A stretch of DNA of 64,000 bases from Trichopria drosophilae (lineage: Eukaryota; Arthropoda; Insecta; Hymenoptera; Diapriidae): positions 140,943,501-141,007,500 of the forward strand of contig CM059582.1 in NCBI GenBank assembly GCA_030407085.1, in the 5' to 3' direction. The position numbers and the translations under genes were made by a program. The first letter of the stretch is position 1, and every line of letters begins with the position of its first letter. Shown here one piece after another: positions 22,762 through 34,326 of this stretch. The notes under the pieces were generated by a model that worked only from the letters and a program-made list of their open reading frames with translations, did no database searches and had not been told where the DNA came from.

Positions 22762-23212
22762 ATTTCTTGTATTACAGGACACCAGAATCTAGCTAGTCAT
22801 GTGGCTGTATAAAAATTGTTAGACTTATATATACTTTTGTGTGTTATACGAAACAATTCTGTGAGACTACAAATGAATTTATACCCGCTTTTCAGAGGAG
22901 GTTATGCAATGGCAAAGTGGCATTCTTCATTTACAATAAAATATTCATATATTATGATATGTACAATTATTTTTCATATCCAAAAATTTGTAATTGAAAT
23001 CAAACGTCAGAAAAGCAGGTGTAAATGTGCATCATTAACGTCTATTCATTCCGGCAGACCATTCAATTGCATTCTCAGGGTTGGGAACAGTATGACAGTA
23101 TACGGATGAAAATTGAAATTGAAGACAGGCACATGCAATAAACAGAAAAATATCATTTATTTCGTGCATTTTTAGGTTATATTTCTCAAAACAATAAATA
23201 CATAATACATTA
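22762..23212. other. AT-rich spacer inside the inverted repeat
   Basis: 451 bp; a 97-codon frame (22816-23109) has no recognisable motif. Confidence 0.35.
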
Positions 23213-23576
23213 AATATATATTTAATAAACATTACTGTACCTCACAATCGTTACTTTCCAATTCGCAATTATTCCAAAAATTGTAACAAATTTTTCCACT
23301 ATAATTACTTTTTTCCGATCGCCGTACACAGATTTCCCGTTCGCGCCAGAAACACTACTGTTTAGACAGGAGAGAGTCGTGCGTACGCAGGATTGGTTCG
23401 TGTAGGCGGCGTTCGTGTTTAGACAGTAAAGAGTGCTGTCGAAAAAACGGAAAGCTCTTGCCGACACACGATTGGTTCACGAGTAAACCCGAAGAGAGGT
23501 TGATTTTGCGTTCGGATTCGGCCGAACATCAGACAGTCGTGTCGGAAACAGTAAAAGGTACGTTTTCGATCTTTCC
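23213..23576 (-). repeat. Long inverted repeat, right arm
   Basis: Inverted copy of 22407-22761. It carries small indels (for example an ACTACTG tract near 23353) and abuts the 3' UTR of the minus-strand R1-like element at 23577. Confidence 0.85.
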
Positions 23577-26500
23577 CTGCGGCGAGGCCGCGTCCGAGCT
23601 GAACAATGTGCAGCTCACCCACCGGGGCCCCTAAGAGCGACCCCTAGCCCATCTTGCGGGCTTTATACCACTACCCCCACGACTCCTACACCAATTCGGC
23701 AGAATGGGACAGGCCCACGCCCGAGCAAATCGGTCCCCGTGGTACCATCCATCGTCAACGGTGGGACGTTCGTGGGACTGGTCGCCCAACTCAGGAGGTG
23801 CGCGATCGTTAATCCAGTAGGATGGGTCCACCGGGCTCCAGAGCCCCCTTGCACTTCTCGGCACAAGGAATCGGGGGGGGGGGGGGGGGTGGGTCCGTAC
23901 TCACCTCGCAGTGCAACCGAGTCCTCCTCGCCAATGGCAGCCAGACGGCTCGCCCTGGAAGAGAAGACCCAGTTTGCGAAGTCTCTGAGGGTTGCAAATG
24001 CTTCCGGGGTCGTAACGGCCCCTTTCACGTCCCAGCCCCCCGCAGGACGGGCAATGTGGCCCATGTTTCCCATGTCCCGGCTGGCGCCATAAAAAGGGCA
24101 CTCGCACAGGACATGGACCCAATCTTCGGCGCGGAGCAGGCAATCGCAAGCGGGCGACTCGGCGAGTCCCCTCCTGTGAAGGAACTCGCGGAGCGAGCCA
24201 TGGCCGATCAGGAGGAAGCCAGTGTTAAGCCCGAAATCGAGATGCCAAAGTTCGGCAACCCGTCTGGGCACATGGAAGAAGTATCGGGTTGTAGACCCTT
24301 TGTCACAACCCTGCCACCGGTCCCCCCAGCGGAACCACAGTGTCACTTCAATGCACCGCTTAGCGCGTTCCCCCCATCAGCCCCGAACTTACGTGCTCCA
24401 GGCACGCCCACCAGATCGGGCAGCCCTTTGCGCGCGCAGTAGCCGAACTCCAGCAGCTGCATATGAAGGTCCCACGGGAGAACCCCGCCAGAAGAATCAA
24501 CGCTTCCGTGGACACAGTGCGGCAGACGGGTAGCATGGCCAGCAGCACTGAACGCTGGATGTGATTCAGTGCCACTGTAGCCACGGAGCTGTTCCGGATC
24601 AGCTCCGTCCACACCGCCTCTCCGTACAGTCCACAGCAGGTGAAGACACTCCGGTAAAGGACCTTCACGGCTCGCCGCCGGAGACCCCACTCCCTCCGCA
24701 TGACCCGACGGAACTGGCCGACGAGCCGCGACATCTTCTCCCTCACCAGTTAAAGGTGAGGTTTGAAGCTCAGTCGTTCCCCCAGCATAATGCCGAGTTA
24801 CTTGACTGAGGTCACGTACTCGATGGCCCGCCCGTCGAGCACGACGCGAGGGTAACGTCCCGACATCCGTCTCTTCATACAGACGGTCTTGCGGAGAGAT
24901 ATCTCCATACCCGCCCATACACCCCATTCAGCGAGACCTGCCAGGCCACCCTCCGCTCGGATCTCCAGCTCTCGCCGGGTCTCCGCGCTCGTTACGAGAA
25001 GGAGGTCGTCGGCGCAAGCCACAACCGTCCAATGTCCGCAGGAGTAGATCGATCGCCAGGTTCCAAAAAAATTGGACCCGACATCGATCCCTGCGGACAT
25101 CCCCGCTCGACCAACACATCCGCTCCGCTGAACCCGGCGGACATACCGACCCATCGGTCCCTTAAGAAGTCCGCCCAGAGCGTAAGCTCTGGGCAGAGCG
25201 CCTCCCGGAGTGTTCCGAGAATAGTGTCCCAGCGTAGATGGTCGAAAGCCCCCTTAAAGTCAATAAACGTCACACGGACGTATTGACCCGTGGACGATCG
25301 AACCACCCCCGTGGCTGTAAGCTACGCATCCTCGGTGGCTCTTCCCGCGGGGAAGGCGAACTGGCGGCCCGAAAGGGCATACACCACCCGCTCCGCCAGC
25401 CGCAGGACAAGGACCTTCTGCATGAGTTTCCCCAAGGCCGACAGCAAGCAGATGGGTCGGTATGAACCGACTTCGTCGGTCGGCCTGCCAGGGCCCTTCA
25501 ATATGGCCACCACCCGGGCCCTATTCTACTGGGGTGGGAACACCCCAGTTTCGAGGCACCCGTTTAGTAACGTCACCAAAAGGACCGGGAGTGCCCGCGC
25601 AAAGGCCCGGGGCATCACTACCGTTATGCCATCCGGACCCAGAGCCCTCCTCGTCTTCTTCCTGGCAAGCACCCGGTTAGCCTCTCAGATGGTGATCTGC
25701 ACGGGGGGCTCGGACCCCCCTTGCGGATCGGATGGGGCTTCCGGGCGGTCCGCCGGGAATCGAAGAAAGAAACGATCCTCCTCTCAGGGGCCCTCCGCAC
25801 TCTCCGCCTAGTTTCTCGACGTTCCGCCACCCGTCGGAATGCCGCCGATCGCAGCAGCGGGGAACTTCCCCCTGAGGACCTTGTAAGCCGATCCCCAGGG
25901 TTCGTCGTTACCGACAGACCTCACAAAACTCCGCCAGTCCGCGTCCTCCGTCCCATAGATCCGGGCCTTCAGTTGCCTGTCGGCCCATCTGTAGGCAGTC
26001 CGGAGACGGTCCAGCTCATCCGGCGGAGTCGGCCGCGAGCGTGCCCGCTGCCAGGATCTCCTCTTTCCCCGGACTTCTCGCCTGGCGGCCGCCAATTTGA
26101 CGTTTCACCAGGCGACCTTCTTCCTTCGCCTCGGTCGCGCCGCGTTCAATGCCTGGTCGTTCACCCTATGAATAAGGGATGTAACGACGTCGGCCCTGGC
26201 GGCGGCGCCCGCGGCCAGGAACTCCCCCATGTCGATCTCGGCGGGAGACCGTGCCAGTAGGTGCTCGTAGTCCGCCCAGTCGGTAGCGACCGTCGACCAC
26301 GAGTACCTCTCGACGGGCTCCGTCACCGCGCCCTCCCTCTCCAGGAGTATGGTCATCGCTTTGTGGCCGGATAGACTCACGTCCTCGTGGACGGTCCACC
26401 ACACTTCCAATGCGACGATCCCGCCCTGAAGAAGGTGGCATCGATGTCGGACCTACCCGTCGAGCCGGCGTAGGTGAACACAGGGCTGTAGCGATTGAGG

Positions 26501-27037
26501 ACCTCGACATCCTGGCTGACGAGCAAAACCTTCATATAGTCGCCCCCTCCTCGCATTCTCCCACCCCGGCCTGACACCCTTTGAGTGCTACATGTGCGAA
26601 ACCGCGTTGGCATCCAGCCCGATCAGGACCGGACAACCCGCCGTTCGTGCCAGCACCCCTTCCAGGTAAAGGAGCTGGCCGGCGGGATCGGCCCTGGGCG
26701 GGCAGTAGACGGACGAGACGTAAATCTCGCCCATGCCCCCGCGGATTCACACGGCAACACCGGCTTCGCCATCGGTTGGTAAGACCATCGCATCCAGGGA
26801 CGCGTTGGAGACCACAATAGCGGCAAGCCAGTCCCCGCTCCTATAAGTCCTCATCCAGGCCGGCAGGCCCGACCGTCCCAGATAAGGCTCCTGCAAGAGA
26901 GCGATATCATACCGACCGTCGACCAGGGTTACTCCCAGGTCGACCATGACAGGGTATTCCCCATGGCAGTTCAGCTGGGGGGCTTTGAGCTTGCGCTCTC
27001 CTGTATTTAATAAAACAAAAAGAAACAGCAACGACAA
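23577..27037 (-). pseudogene. R1-clade-like non-LTR ORF2, minus strand, multiply frameshifted
   Basis: Down the minus strand: endonuclease start (LNCHGEYPVM ... LLQEPYLGRSG; 27037-26747), endonuclease end (TGRSDIDATFF near 26450, SGHKAMTILL near 26350), linker (26095-25808), RT with GSYRPICLLSALGK (near 25450), FIDFKGAFDHLRW (near 25270), ERGCPQGSMSGP (near 25100) and the catalytic box CADD (25016-25005), whose usual Tyr is Cys. The C-terminal knuckle (CDC...H...C, near 24130-24100) lies in the frame 24346-23663. At least five frameshifts separate the parts. A run of 17 G at 23873-23889 encodes prolines after the knuckle. It resembles the element at 1-2871 in domain order and C-terminus, so both are one clade. 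23577-23662 is 3' UTR. Confidence 0.88.
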
Positions 27038-27450
27038 AAGTGTTACAACATCAGATCACTGTTCCAACTCCGCTGTCGAGGCGTCAACTTTACTGGATGT
27101 TCTGCTCTTTCTGCTCCACACTCTTTGCTTTGCAGCTTTTAATGCTTCTGTCACGGCATCTGCAAATACTGTTGCATCGGTCAGAATTTGTCATTGGTTT
27201 GTAGAGCCTCTGTAAAAGTAAGTATGAAATGAGAAATAAGAAACATAAGGTAACAAATGGAATTGATAACAAAAACATAACAATAGAAACTTTGTTTTTA
27301 CCTAAACATGCTCTTGAGAAGCGGAGTATTTTGAACGCTACTTTGTTATTAAAACCCGTGAAGGTAACATTGTGTACATGCTTTCCCTGAAAAATACATT
27401 CACGGAACCACGGGGAGTCCACTCGCCCAAGCTGCTCAAATACCGCACGT
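27004..27450 (-). pseudogene. Unidentified spliced gene 3' end, copy 1
   Basis: Minus-strand sequence matches 33345-33820 across exon, intron and 3' UTR. It reads an exon with GRVDSPWFRECIFQG ... KILRFSRACL, an intron GTAAAAAC...TTTTACAG (about 27303-27212), and a final exon (EALQTNDKF-like, then Ala/Arg-rich, ending STAELEQ) with a stop near 27055, followed by a similar UTR ending TTTTATTAAATAC. Function unknown; I recognise no domain. The R1-like ORF2 starts immediately beyond, so the UTR is cut by that element. Conservation of both splice signals and the stop in two copies shows that a real gene, host or transposon, was duplicated. Confidence 0.6.
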
Positions 27451-27705
27451 AACGTAGAAAATAAAAAAACATATGTACTGGTAAGTGAAATTATGGTAGA
27501 GTTAAGGGTAGAATTTATAGTCATTTTTGTTCTCAAATAGTAGTAAAGAATCTCGGGTAGGCAGAAATTTTTAGTCGCGACCCAATTTGAAACTCAGGCT
27601 CAAGTCAATTGAATTCGAAATCTCAAAGTCTATCGCATGAGTTATACACAACATTTAAAAATTTGGTTAAAGCAAGCTGTCGAAAAGCAGAATGAAACAT
27701 TTTAA

Positions 27706-28177
27706 GGGCTGCCGAGCAACCTGAAGTTGTCAAAAAAGTAGGGAAACTTTGCGCCGTAAACGTTCATTTTGTATACAATTTTTCTCATTGTCTCCGCTTT
27801 TAATTATTAAGTATAGGTACTTTATTTCATAATTTCTTTACAGGAATGCGTTTCCCTATCAAACGGACAACCGGGTAAAATAATATATTCCGGATTCATT
27901 ACTTATAAATAGCAAAAATCAAACGAAAAAGTTTGATGTCTGACATATAACTCGAGATCTTGACATAGAAAAATCCAACCTCAAAATTTGACGTCAAACT
28001 TTCAGGTTTGATTTTTCCTATTTGTAAGCAACGAATCCTATATTACTTCACCCGATAGCCCTTGTGACGAGGAACCTATTTCTGTAAAGAAATTCTATAA
28101 AATGTGCCAATAAGATGAATGTTTATAGCTCTAAATTTTCTTACTTTTTTTACAACGCCTGGGTTGCTCGAGGGCCC
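27706..28177. mobile_element. TTAA-flanked foldback MITE
   Basis: The ends read GGGCTGCCGAGCAACC and, inverted, GGGCCCTCGAGCAACC. Each is flanked by TTAA (27702-27705 and 28178-28181). Inverted similarity extends most of the way to the centre (CTTTACAG near 27838 and its partner near 28085; CGGGTAAAATAATAT near 27872 and its partner near 28040). TTAA target duplication is characteristic of piggyBac and Kolobok families. No coding sequence, 472 bp. Confidence 0.75.
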
Positions 28178-28226
28178 TTAATATTAACGAATATCATTTA
28201 ATGATATTATTTTTTATCAATATTAT

Positions 28227-28746
28227 CTCAGAATAAGCCCTCTTCACAAAATTGGTTGTTTGGTTTTAAGAGGACTCCCTTTCTTCCAATGCGTGCAAAA
28301 TTCCAAATTCTCAAATCGTTCTAAAAATTCTCGGTGAGATTCACGTCGATAAGTTTTCGGTATATGGCGCCCTTTTGCCACAGAATTCCTATTCTTTAGT
28401 TATTGTTGTGATTGGCCACCACACAATCGATCACAATTTTTGATATTTTCTTGCAATAATTTAAATGGGGCGCTACTAATCTATCTCAGCGAAATACAGC
28501 TGGACCACTTCCTATTGACATGAGAAACGCATCTGATTTCTCAAAATTTACTAATCTTGGATCACGTAGTTCATCGGTAGCCAATAGGATTGTGGCAAAA
28601 GGACACCATATACCGAAAAGTTGTCGACGTGAATCTAACCGAGATTTTTTAGAACGATTTGAGAATTTGGAATTTTGCTAGCATTGGAAGGAAGGGAGTC
28701 CTCTTAAAAACAAACAACCAATTTTGTGAAGAGTGCTTATCCTAAG
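28227..28746. mobile_element. TIR element that has captured 70 bp of a transposase gene
   Basis: Inverted arms 28227-about 28392 and about 28590-28746 (outer end CTYAGRATAAGC, then CTCTTCACAAAATTGG) enclose a ~200-bp centre. Bases 28481-28550 are identical to 30638-30707, which is coding sequence for the C-terminal part of the neighbouring transposase pseudogene. The rest of the centre is unrelated to that gene. A short TIR element carrying a gene piece is the Pack-MITE arrangement. Confidence 0.75.
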
Positions 28747-29000
28747 ACGCCGATTATTCTGTAACAAGATGAGAAATAGTTACCAGTTTGAAACATATAT
28801 AAATATTTTTGTTTTCTTGGTATTTCAGTCAATTTTGTTCTTATTTTTGGTTTTGTTTAAATTAATAAACGTAAATAGAACTTATATTTAGCAAACCTTA
28901 CTGTAATTTATCAACTCATCATAAAAGTAGAATCAGAAGAGAAGCGAGCCGATCACCGGCTATCGATGGGCAAAAATACAAAGTTCAATTTCATAATGTT

Positions 29001-31048
29001 ATGACTGATAAAAGCGAAAACTTTTCCCAAAAGTTATTTATCGCTACTCAGACATCCACTATGCACGTTGCTGATCATTTTTGTAATCCGAGTGATTATC
29101 ATGCTGAAGATCACCGAGAGTTTAATATTATTTGTGATGATTCTTATGATTTTCCGATTTTTTCCAATACATATGATCTTATAACACCAGTATCTTTTTC
29201 CCCTGATAATGATTTCAATATATCCGATTGCAGTCCAAGTAGTAAGGTAAATTTCCTCGAAAATCTAGCGAAATGTTTCTTAGAGGACAAGATTAAGCAC
29301 ATGCAAGAAATGCCTTATTGAATTTATTACGTTCACATATGTGTTTTATATATTTACTAAAGTATTGTCGAACTTTACTTAAAACCCCTCGTGAAAAGTT
29401 AACTTAAGGTCTGTTCATCCTGGTGAATATCTTTATTTGGGATTAGTAGATGGGTGAACGAAAGTTCTTCGAGTTATTCCACAAGCTGTTATTCCTAACG
29501 TACTGAGAATCGATATTAGTACCGATGGAGCTACGTTAGATAAACCTGGCGTTATCCAACTTTGACCAATTCAATGTAGAATAAGCAATGTTCCAATTAA
29601 CTATGAGCGAGCTATTGGAGGTATTTATCGTGGCAAGAAAAAACCCGAGTGCCCAATGGATTTTTTCAGGACTTTCTTAATGAGTTTAAGGAAATTAGTG
29701 ATAATGGAGGAATACAATTTGAAGGCAAGACATTACCTGTGATGTTTAGGTGTTTCATTGCCGATGCTCCAGCAAGAGCATTCATTCTTCAGCATAAATC
29801 ACATGTAGCATGCGTTCCTTGCCCCAAATGTAAGATCCGAGATAAACGTGCTGAGAGGAGAACAGTTTTTCCTTCCATTTAGGATCCTCCTCGTACTAAC
29901 AATGAGTACATTGCTCGTCTCGACATTGAGCCTCATAGTCAAAATAGGAAAGAGAGTCCACTTTCACATCTGTCCATTGATATGCACATGTCACATGTAC
30001 CTTTCGAGAGTATGCATCTGATATATCTTGGTGTTGTAAATAAATTGTTTGCTGCATGGGTATCTGGAGAGCACGCCACTTCATCCAAACTTTCGAAACA
30101 CAATGTCGAAGAAGTATCGGAACGACTTTGTAATCTTCCGGAGCTATGTCCTCGGAAATTCAATCGATTCCCAAGAAGCATTTCAGAATATTCAAACTAT
30201 AAAGCCACAGTGTTTAGACAATTTCTCTTATATACTGGTCCAGTTGTTCTTCATGGTATTTTGAGCAATGATATAATGTAGTGTCATTTTTTACTCCTTC
30301 ACATAGCTGTGCGTTGTCTCACTTCCCCGTCACCATTCGAAATGCAATTACGCATTTCTAACCACGCACTGACTTTGTCAGAAAATGCCAAACGTTTCAT
30401 GGGCTGACATTCATGTCTTACAATATTCATGGCCTGTTGCACGTCGTGGATGATTCGAAAACGCTCAGACCACTAGATTCGTATTCAGCTTTTCCATAAG
30501 AAAATAACATGACATTCTTCAAAAAATATTGTAGAAAATCAAACAGTCCTCTTCAGCAAATAGCGTTACGTTTAGCTGACGAAACCCATACGGATTCATT
30601 GAAATAGCGTAATGTAGAAGTGCACCTTGCTCCTATACTATCTCAGCGAAATACAGCTGGACCACTTCCTATTGACATGAGAAACGCATCTGATTTCTCA
30701 AAATTTAAGTGTCTAAACTTTACACTAGGTCTTGAACTTCACAATCAAGTCGTGTACACGATTAAAAAAAGCTTAGCCGTTGACTCAGCGTATTATTTGG
30801 TTGTTCAGAAGTTTCTTACGGTACAGCCATTTTACAATTTAGGCATACCATCATCCTCTGTAGGCGTATTTCAATGTTCCAATTTATCTGAAGAACTTTA
30901 TACAATATGTTGGGAAACATCAGTAGGCAAAAAAGCCTACAAAATGCCGTTTTGGCCAGCAACATTGTTTAGCGATAACTCGGATAGCGATGACTGTAGA
31001 AATAGAATGGAACCTGATTATTTCAATGTTGAAAAATTACAATTTTGA
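29001..31048 (+). pseudogene. DNA transposase-like gene (EnSpm/CACTA-like or related), decayed
   Basis: 29001-29321 encodes an acidic N-terminal part (NFLENLAKCFLEDKIKHMQ). After gaps, 29420-30281 reads, with stops including TAG at 29880-29882, DISTDGATLDKPG, GGIYRGKKKPE, FIADAPARAFILQHKSHV, a CxxC (CPKC) and FESMHLIYLGVVNKLFAAW, then FRQFLLYTGPVVLHG. 30620-31048 encodes the C-terminal part with VQKFLTVQPFY and ETSVGKKAYKMPF. This motif series (DAPARA.., C..C, MHL..LGV) is one I associate with a common animal transposase family, probably EnSpm/CACTA-like; the superfamily is uncertain. Multiple stops and frameshifts make it dead. Region 30282-30619 is its eroded middle. Confidence 0.7.
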
Positions 31049-31642
31049 CATCTTTCTGATTATCTTGACAATTCAAATTAATGGCATGTAAGTAAATAAA
31101 ACTGCGAATACGTGTTCTGATATTTATATAGTTTTCAAATAATGTTAACACACGGTAATGCTCTCGCTACTGCAATAATTGAGAATCGTACAGCAATGAG
31201 GCAAATCTCTGCGAGCATGAATATGTACATACGCATTGCCTTGGAGAACTGATACGACGCTGTTACCAGCGTTGATTTATTCATAAGCACTCTAAAAATG
31301 TAGCTCTTACGAGCTTGATGCTGTCCAAAATGAAATGGATATCATTCCAGCATGCAAGGAAGGTATTTGGATTGTCCAATACATGCACGTATACGTATAA
31401 TTTATCATTTCTTAATTTTTACTTGTTTATCTTCATATCTTTATTTTTTATGAAATATTAACAAACAAAAACATTACAGCAATAATAGGTTTTCTCACTG
31501 TGCGAACTTTATGTAGATCAGAGGTAAACTAAACCGATATATTTTAAAAAAGCTAATTTTGAACAATAAAATAAAGTATAAAAATTATTCTATTTTACAG
31601 CTAGAATTACAAAATGTATACCATTGATAAATGTGTTTATTA
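31049..31642. other. AT-rich, no gene seen
   Basis: Downstream of the transposase C-terminus; may include that element's 3' terminus, which I cannot define. Confidence 0.35.
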
Positions 31643-32100
31643 TACAGAGTGTCCGAAAAGTGCGGAAACGGTCCTGTAACTTTTGAAAGAAAATATATTT
31701 CGAAAATCGCTGAAACACGTGAAACGAATTTCAAAAAATTTATTTTTTGAAAAATTGTTTCACGTATTTTGGCAACGTTCAAAATCTTCATTTGTTTAAA
31801 AGTTACTAGATTAAAAGTTTTAAAAGTCGATTATGACCGCTAAAAATGGATCGCAGCGCCAGCTATGTCTAGTGTTTTGAATTCGTCTCGAAAATACCTT
31901 TCAAATGAGCCCCCACTCGATCCATTTTGCCATTTAAGATATTAATCTCCCTCGTGCCCCACGACCCCCTTGGGGCAGGGGTTGGAACCGCAGAAAAAAT
32001 AGATTTTTTGAAAAATCGTCTCACGTGTTTCAGCGATTTTCGAAATATCTTTTCTTTTAAAGGTTACAGGACCGTTTCAATACTTTTCGGACACCCTGTA
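31643..32100. mobile_element. TA-flanked MITE with ~100-bp TIRs
   Basis: Left end TACAGAGTGTCCGAAAAGTG, right end (inverted) TACAGGGTGTCCGAAAAGTA, both next to TA. Inverted similarity continues through CCTGTAACTTTTGAAAG and AAAATCGCTGAAACACGTG. The TACAGGGTGTCC terminus is very common in insect MITEs. The same terminus, facing left, appears at 46589-46600. No coding content. Confidence 0.75.
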
Positions 32101-32830
32101 TATTGTTTTAAAATGAAAATAATAAAAAGCGTGTACTTATATCGCCAATCAAATAAAAAGCAGAATTGAGTGAAAGTTAAAATGCTGAAAGTAAACTTAA
32201 CTAAGTTCAGTTAAAATTTAACGATCTAATGAGTACTCTAATTTATATTACATTTTTTAACCCTTAGTTTGTAGCCATGTCGGTGTGTGCAACTGTCGTA
32301 ATATCGCTTCACTTTTTAATAAATAATATATGAAAAAAAAAAATATTTTTTTCGAAATGTCATAATTGGGATTTCAAATTGAGGTTTTAAAGAAGATTCG
32401 TGAATTTTTGCAGAATTTTTAAAGCATTTTTACTATTTAAATAAGCCGCAGGGTTGCACAGACCTACGGTTACAGCGTAAAGGTACCGTGAAAAGCGTTA
32501 CAGATTACGGGGTTAATTTCTTAATTTTTAAAATTTGTAAGTTTGTAACTTTGCCGTACTCCTGAAAAAAGTCACGTATTCGCATGAAAACACATTTGTA
32601 ACATATCGAAAGATTTGTTTCTAAATTCAAAAGTAAACCTTCACTTTATTTTCATTGTCTTTCCGCGACATTCCTTTTTTAGTTGAATCGAAATGCAACC
32701 GTTATCAAGGGAAGTACGAAAACCTGCTCAACTGCAAGACTCTGTAAAGCAGTTCTCCTCCGACTTTGAGGAAAGTAATCAGCAGAGTGCGTATAGGCCG
32801 CTATTCTCATTTGCAGTTGACATCGAATGG
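32101..32830. other. AT-rich, no gene seen
   Basis: No recognisable feature. Confidence 0.35.
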
Positions 32831-32863
32831 CTGTAGGTGTAGGTGTAGCTATAGGTGTAGACC
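32831..32863. repeat. GTAGGT simple repeat
   Basis: Imperfect (GTAGGT)n, about five units. Confidence 0.8.
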
Positions 32864-33344
32864 TCTAATAGTGCAGATGCCTGCGGAAGGGCGGACGCTG
32901 CGGAGCTGGACCTCGCCACGTGGAGGCACGTAAGCTAGTTTCCGGTACGTCTTTCACACTACATGTGCAGACACATAGTTGTGTGAAAGACTGCGGAAGC
33001 GGAGAGGAGAGAAGGGTTTGGTACCGGGCCGTCCTAGCGTCACGTGTGGGCATGTAGGCTCAAGACCATTCCGAGACGTCGAGGAGGAGAACTGGGAGAC
33101 GCATGTCTGGCACACGTAAAACCTCGCCGTCTCTCCTTCGACGGCAAGCTACCGATTTGACTTTCGCCACGGCTCGTATACCTCGGCCGGGCGAATTTCG
33201 CAGAGCGAACGGTCGCTCATTCGCCGATAGGCTGCTATGCACGTGGACAACGGGCGGTAGCGCGGAACACTCACGCCGGCGTCCCTAGCGCGCGGTGTTT
33301 GTGTTTTCAACGAGGACGGACTGCAACGTCTCTCTCGTTGCGTG
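32864..33344. other. GC-rich stretch with a hairpin, no gene recognised
   Basis: A perfect 11-bp stem GTCTTTCACAC / GTGTGAAAGAC lies at about 32947-32990 around a ~22-base loop. Frames 32865-33053 (-), 33060-33242 (-) and 33103-33288 (+) overlap and show no motif. GC content suggests a promoter or 5' region of the gene fragment that follows, but that is inference. Confidence 0.35.
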
Positions 33345-33820
33345 TTAGGTGAGGTATTTAAGCAGTTTGGGCGGGTGGACTCCCCGTGGCTCCGTGAATG
33401 TATTTTTCAAGAAAAGCATTGTGGATGATGCGGTACACAATGTTACCTTCACGAGTTTTAATAACAAAGTAGCGTTCAAAACACTCCGTTTCTCCAGAGC
33501 ATGTTTAGGTAAAAACAAAGTTTCTATTTATATTTTTGTTTTCAAATCCATTTGTTACCTTATGTTTCTCATTTCTTATTTTATATTTACTTTTACAGAG
33601 GCCCTAGAAACCAATAACAAATGCCAGACCGATGCAACAGTATTTGCAGATGCCGCGACAGAAGCTTTAAGAGCTGCAAAGGAAAGAGTGCGGAGCAGAA
33701 ACAGCAGAGCTTCCACTAAAGTTGACGTAACAACACCAAATGACGTCTCGACAGCGGAGTTAGAACGGTGACTGGCTGTTGTTGTAAAACTGTTGTCGTT
33801 TGTTTTGTTAAATACATAAA
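33345..33820 (+). pseudogene. Unidentified spliced gene 3' end, copy 2
   Basis: Plus-strand counterpart of 27004-27450. Exon: GRVDSPWLRECIFQ then, after an indel, FNNKVAFKTLRFSRACL; intron GTAAAAAC (about 33510) to TTTTACAG (33599); last exon EALETNNKCQTDATVFADA and a Ser/Arg-rich tail ending STAELER, stop TGA at 33769-33771; then UTR similar to copy 1. An insertion near 33420 (GTGGATGATGCG) breaks the first exon relative to copy 1. No known domain; the predicted tail is Ala/Arg/Ser-rich and partly helical. Confidence 0.6.
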
Positions 33821-34326
33821 AATGATCACCTTACTATAATAATGTGTTACTATTATTATTATTACCATCATTAGAATTATAATTATTACTACTTATAATG
33901 TATAACGATAACAACAACTTTCTGAAACACGTTGCGTATTTACATTTAATGTCCCTCTCATTTGAATTTCGACATGTATATATGTATGTACATACATAAA
34001 TACAATTGCTATCGGCGATATCGATATTAATCGACGATCCGCCGTATCGATATTCGATGGGCGCGCATCGCTTGCGTATCGTTCGTATACTTTCTCTCTT
34101 TCCCGCCTTCCCCCCCCCCTCTTTCTCGCGTTCGTCGAACCCAATAGAGAGAGTGAGGACGTAAAGCCCTCCCATCGGGCGCCTTCCCAGGTGGCGGATA
34201 GGGGAACGCTCGTCACATTTGGAGGGTACCGGAGAAAAAAATATCCGGGGCGGACCAAAACCAGATAGTGGAAGGCTACCACGATAAAATAACCTAGGGG
34301 AAGGCACCCCGAATATAAAACCACCT
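33821..34326 (+). other. 5' UTR region of the R1-like retrotransposon
   Basis: Runs from AT-rich repeats (ATTATTATT) through a pyrimidine tract to the ORF1 ATG. A 312-codon frame on the opposite strand (34772-33834) has low complexity and overlaps ORF1; I regard it as a shadow. Confidence 0.5.

Noticed and set aside
23822..24442. 206-codon plus-strand frame
   Set aside because: Antisense shadow of the minus-strand R1-like ORF2; Gly run comes from the poly(G) tract.
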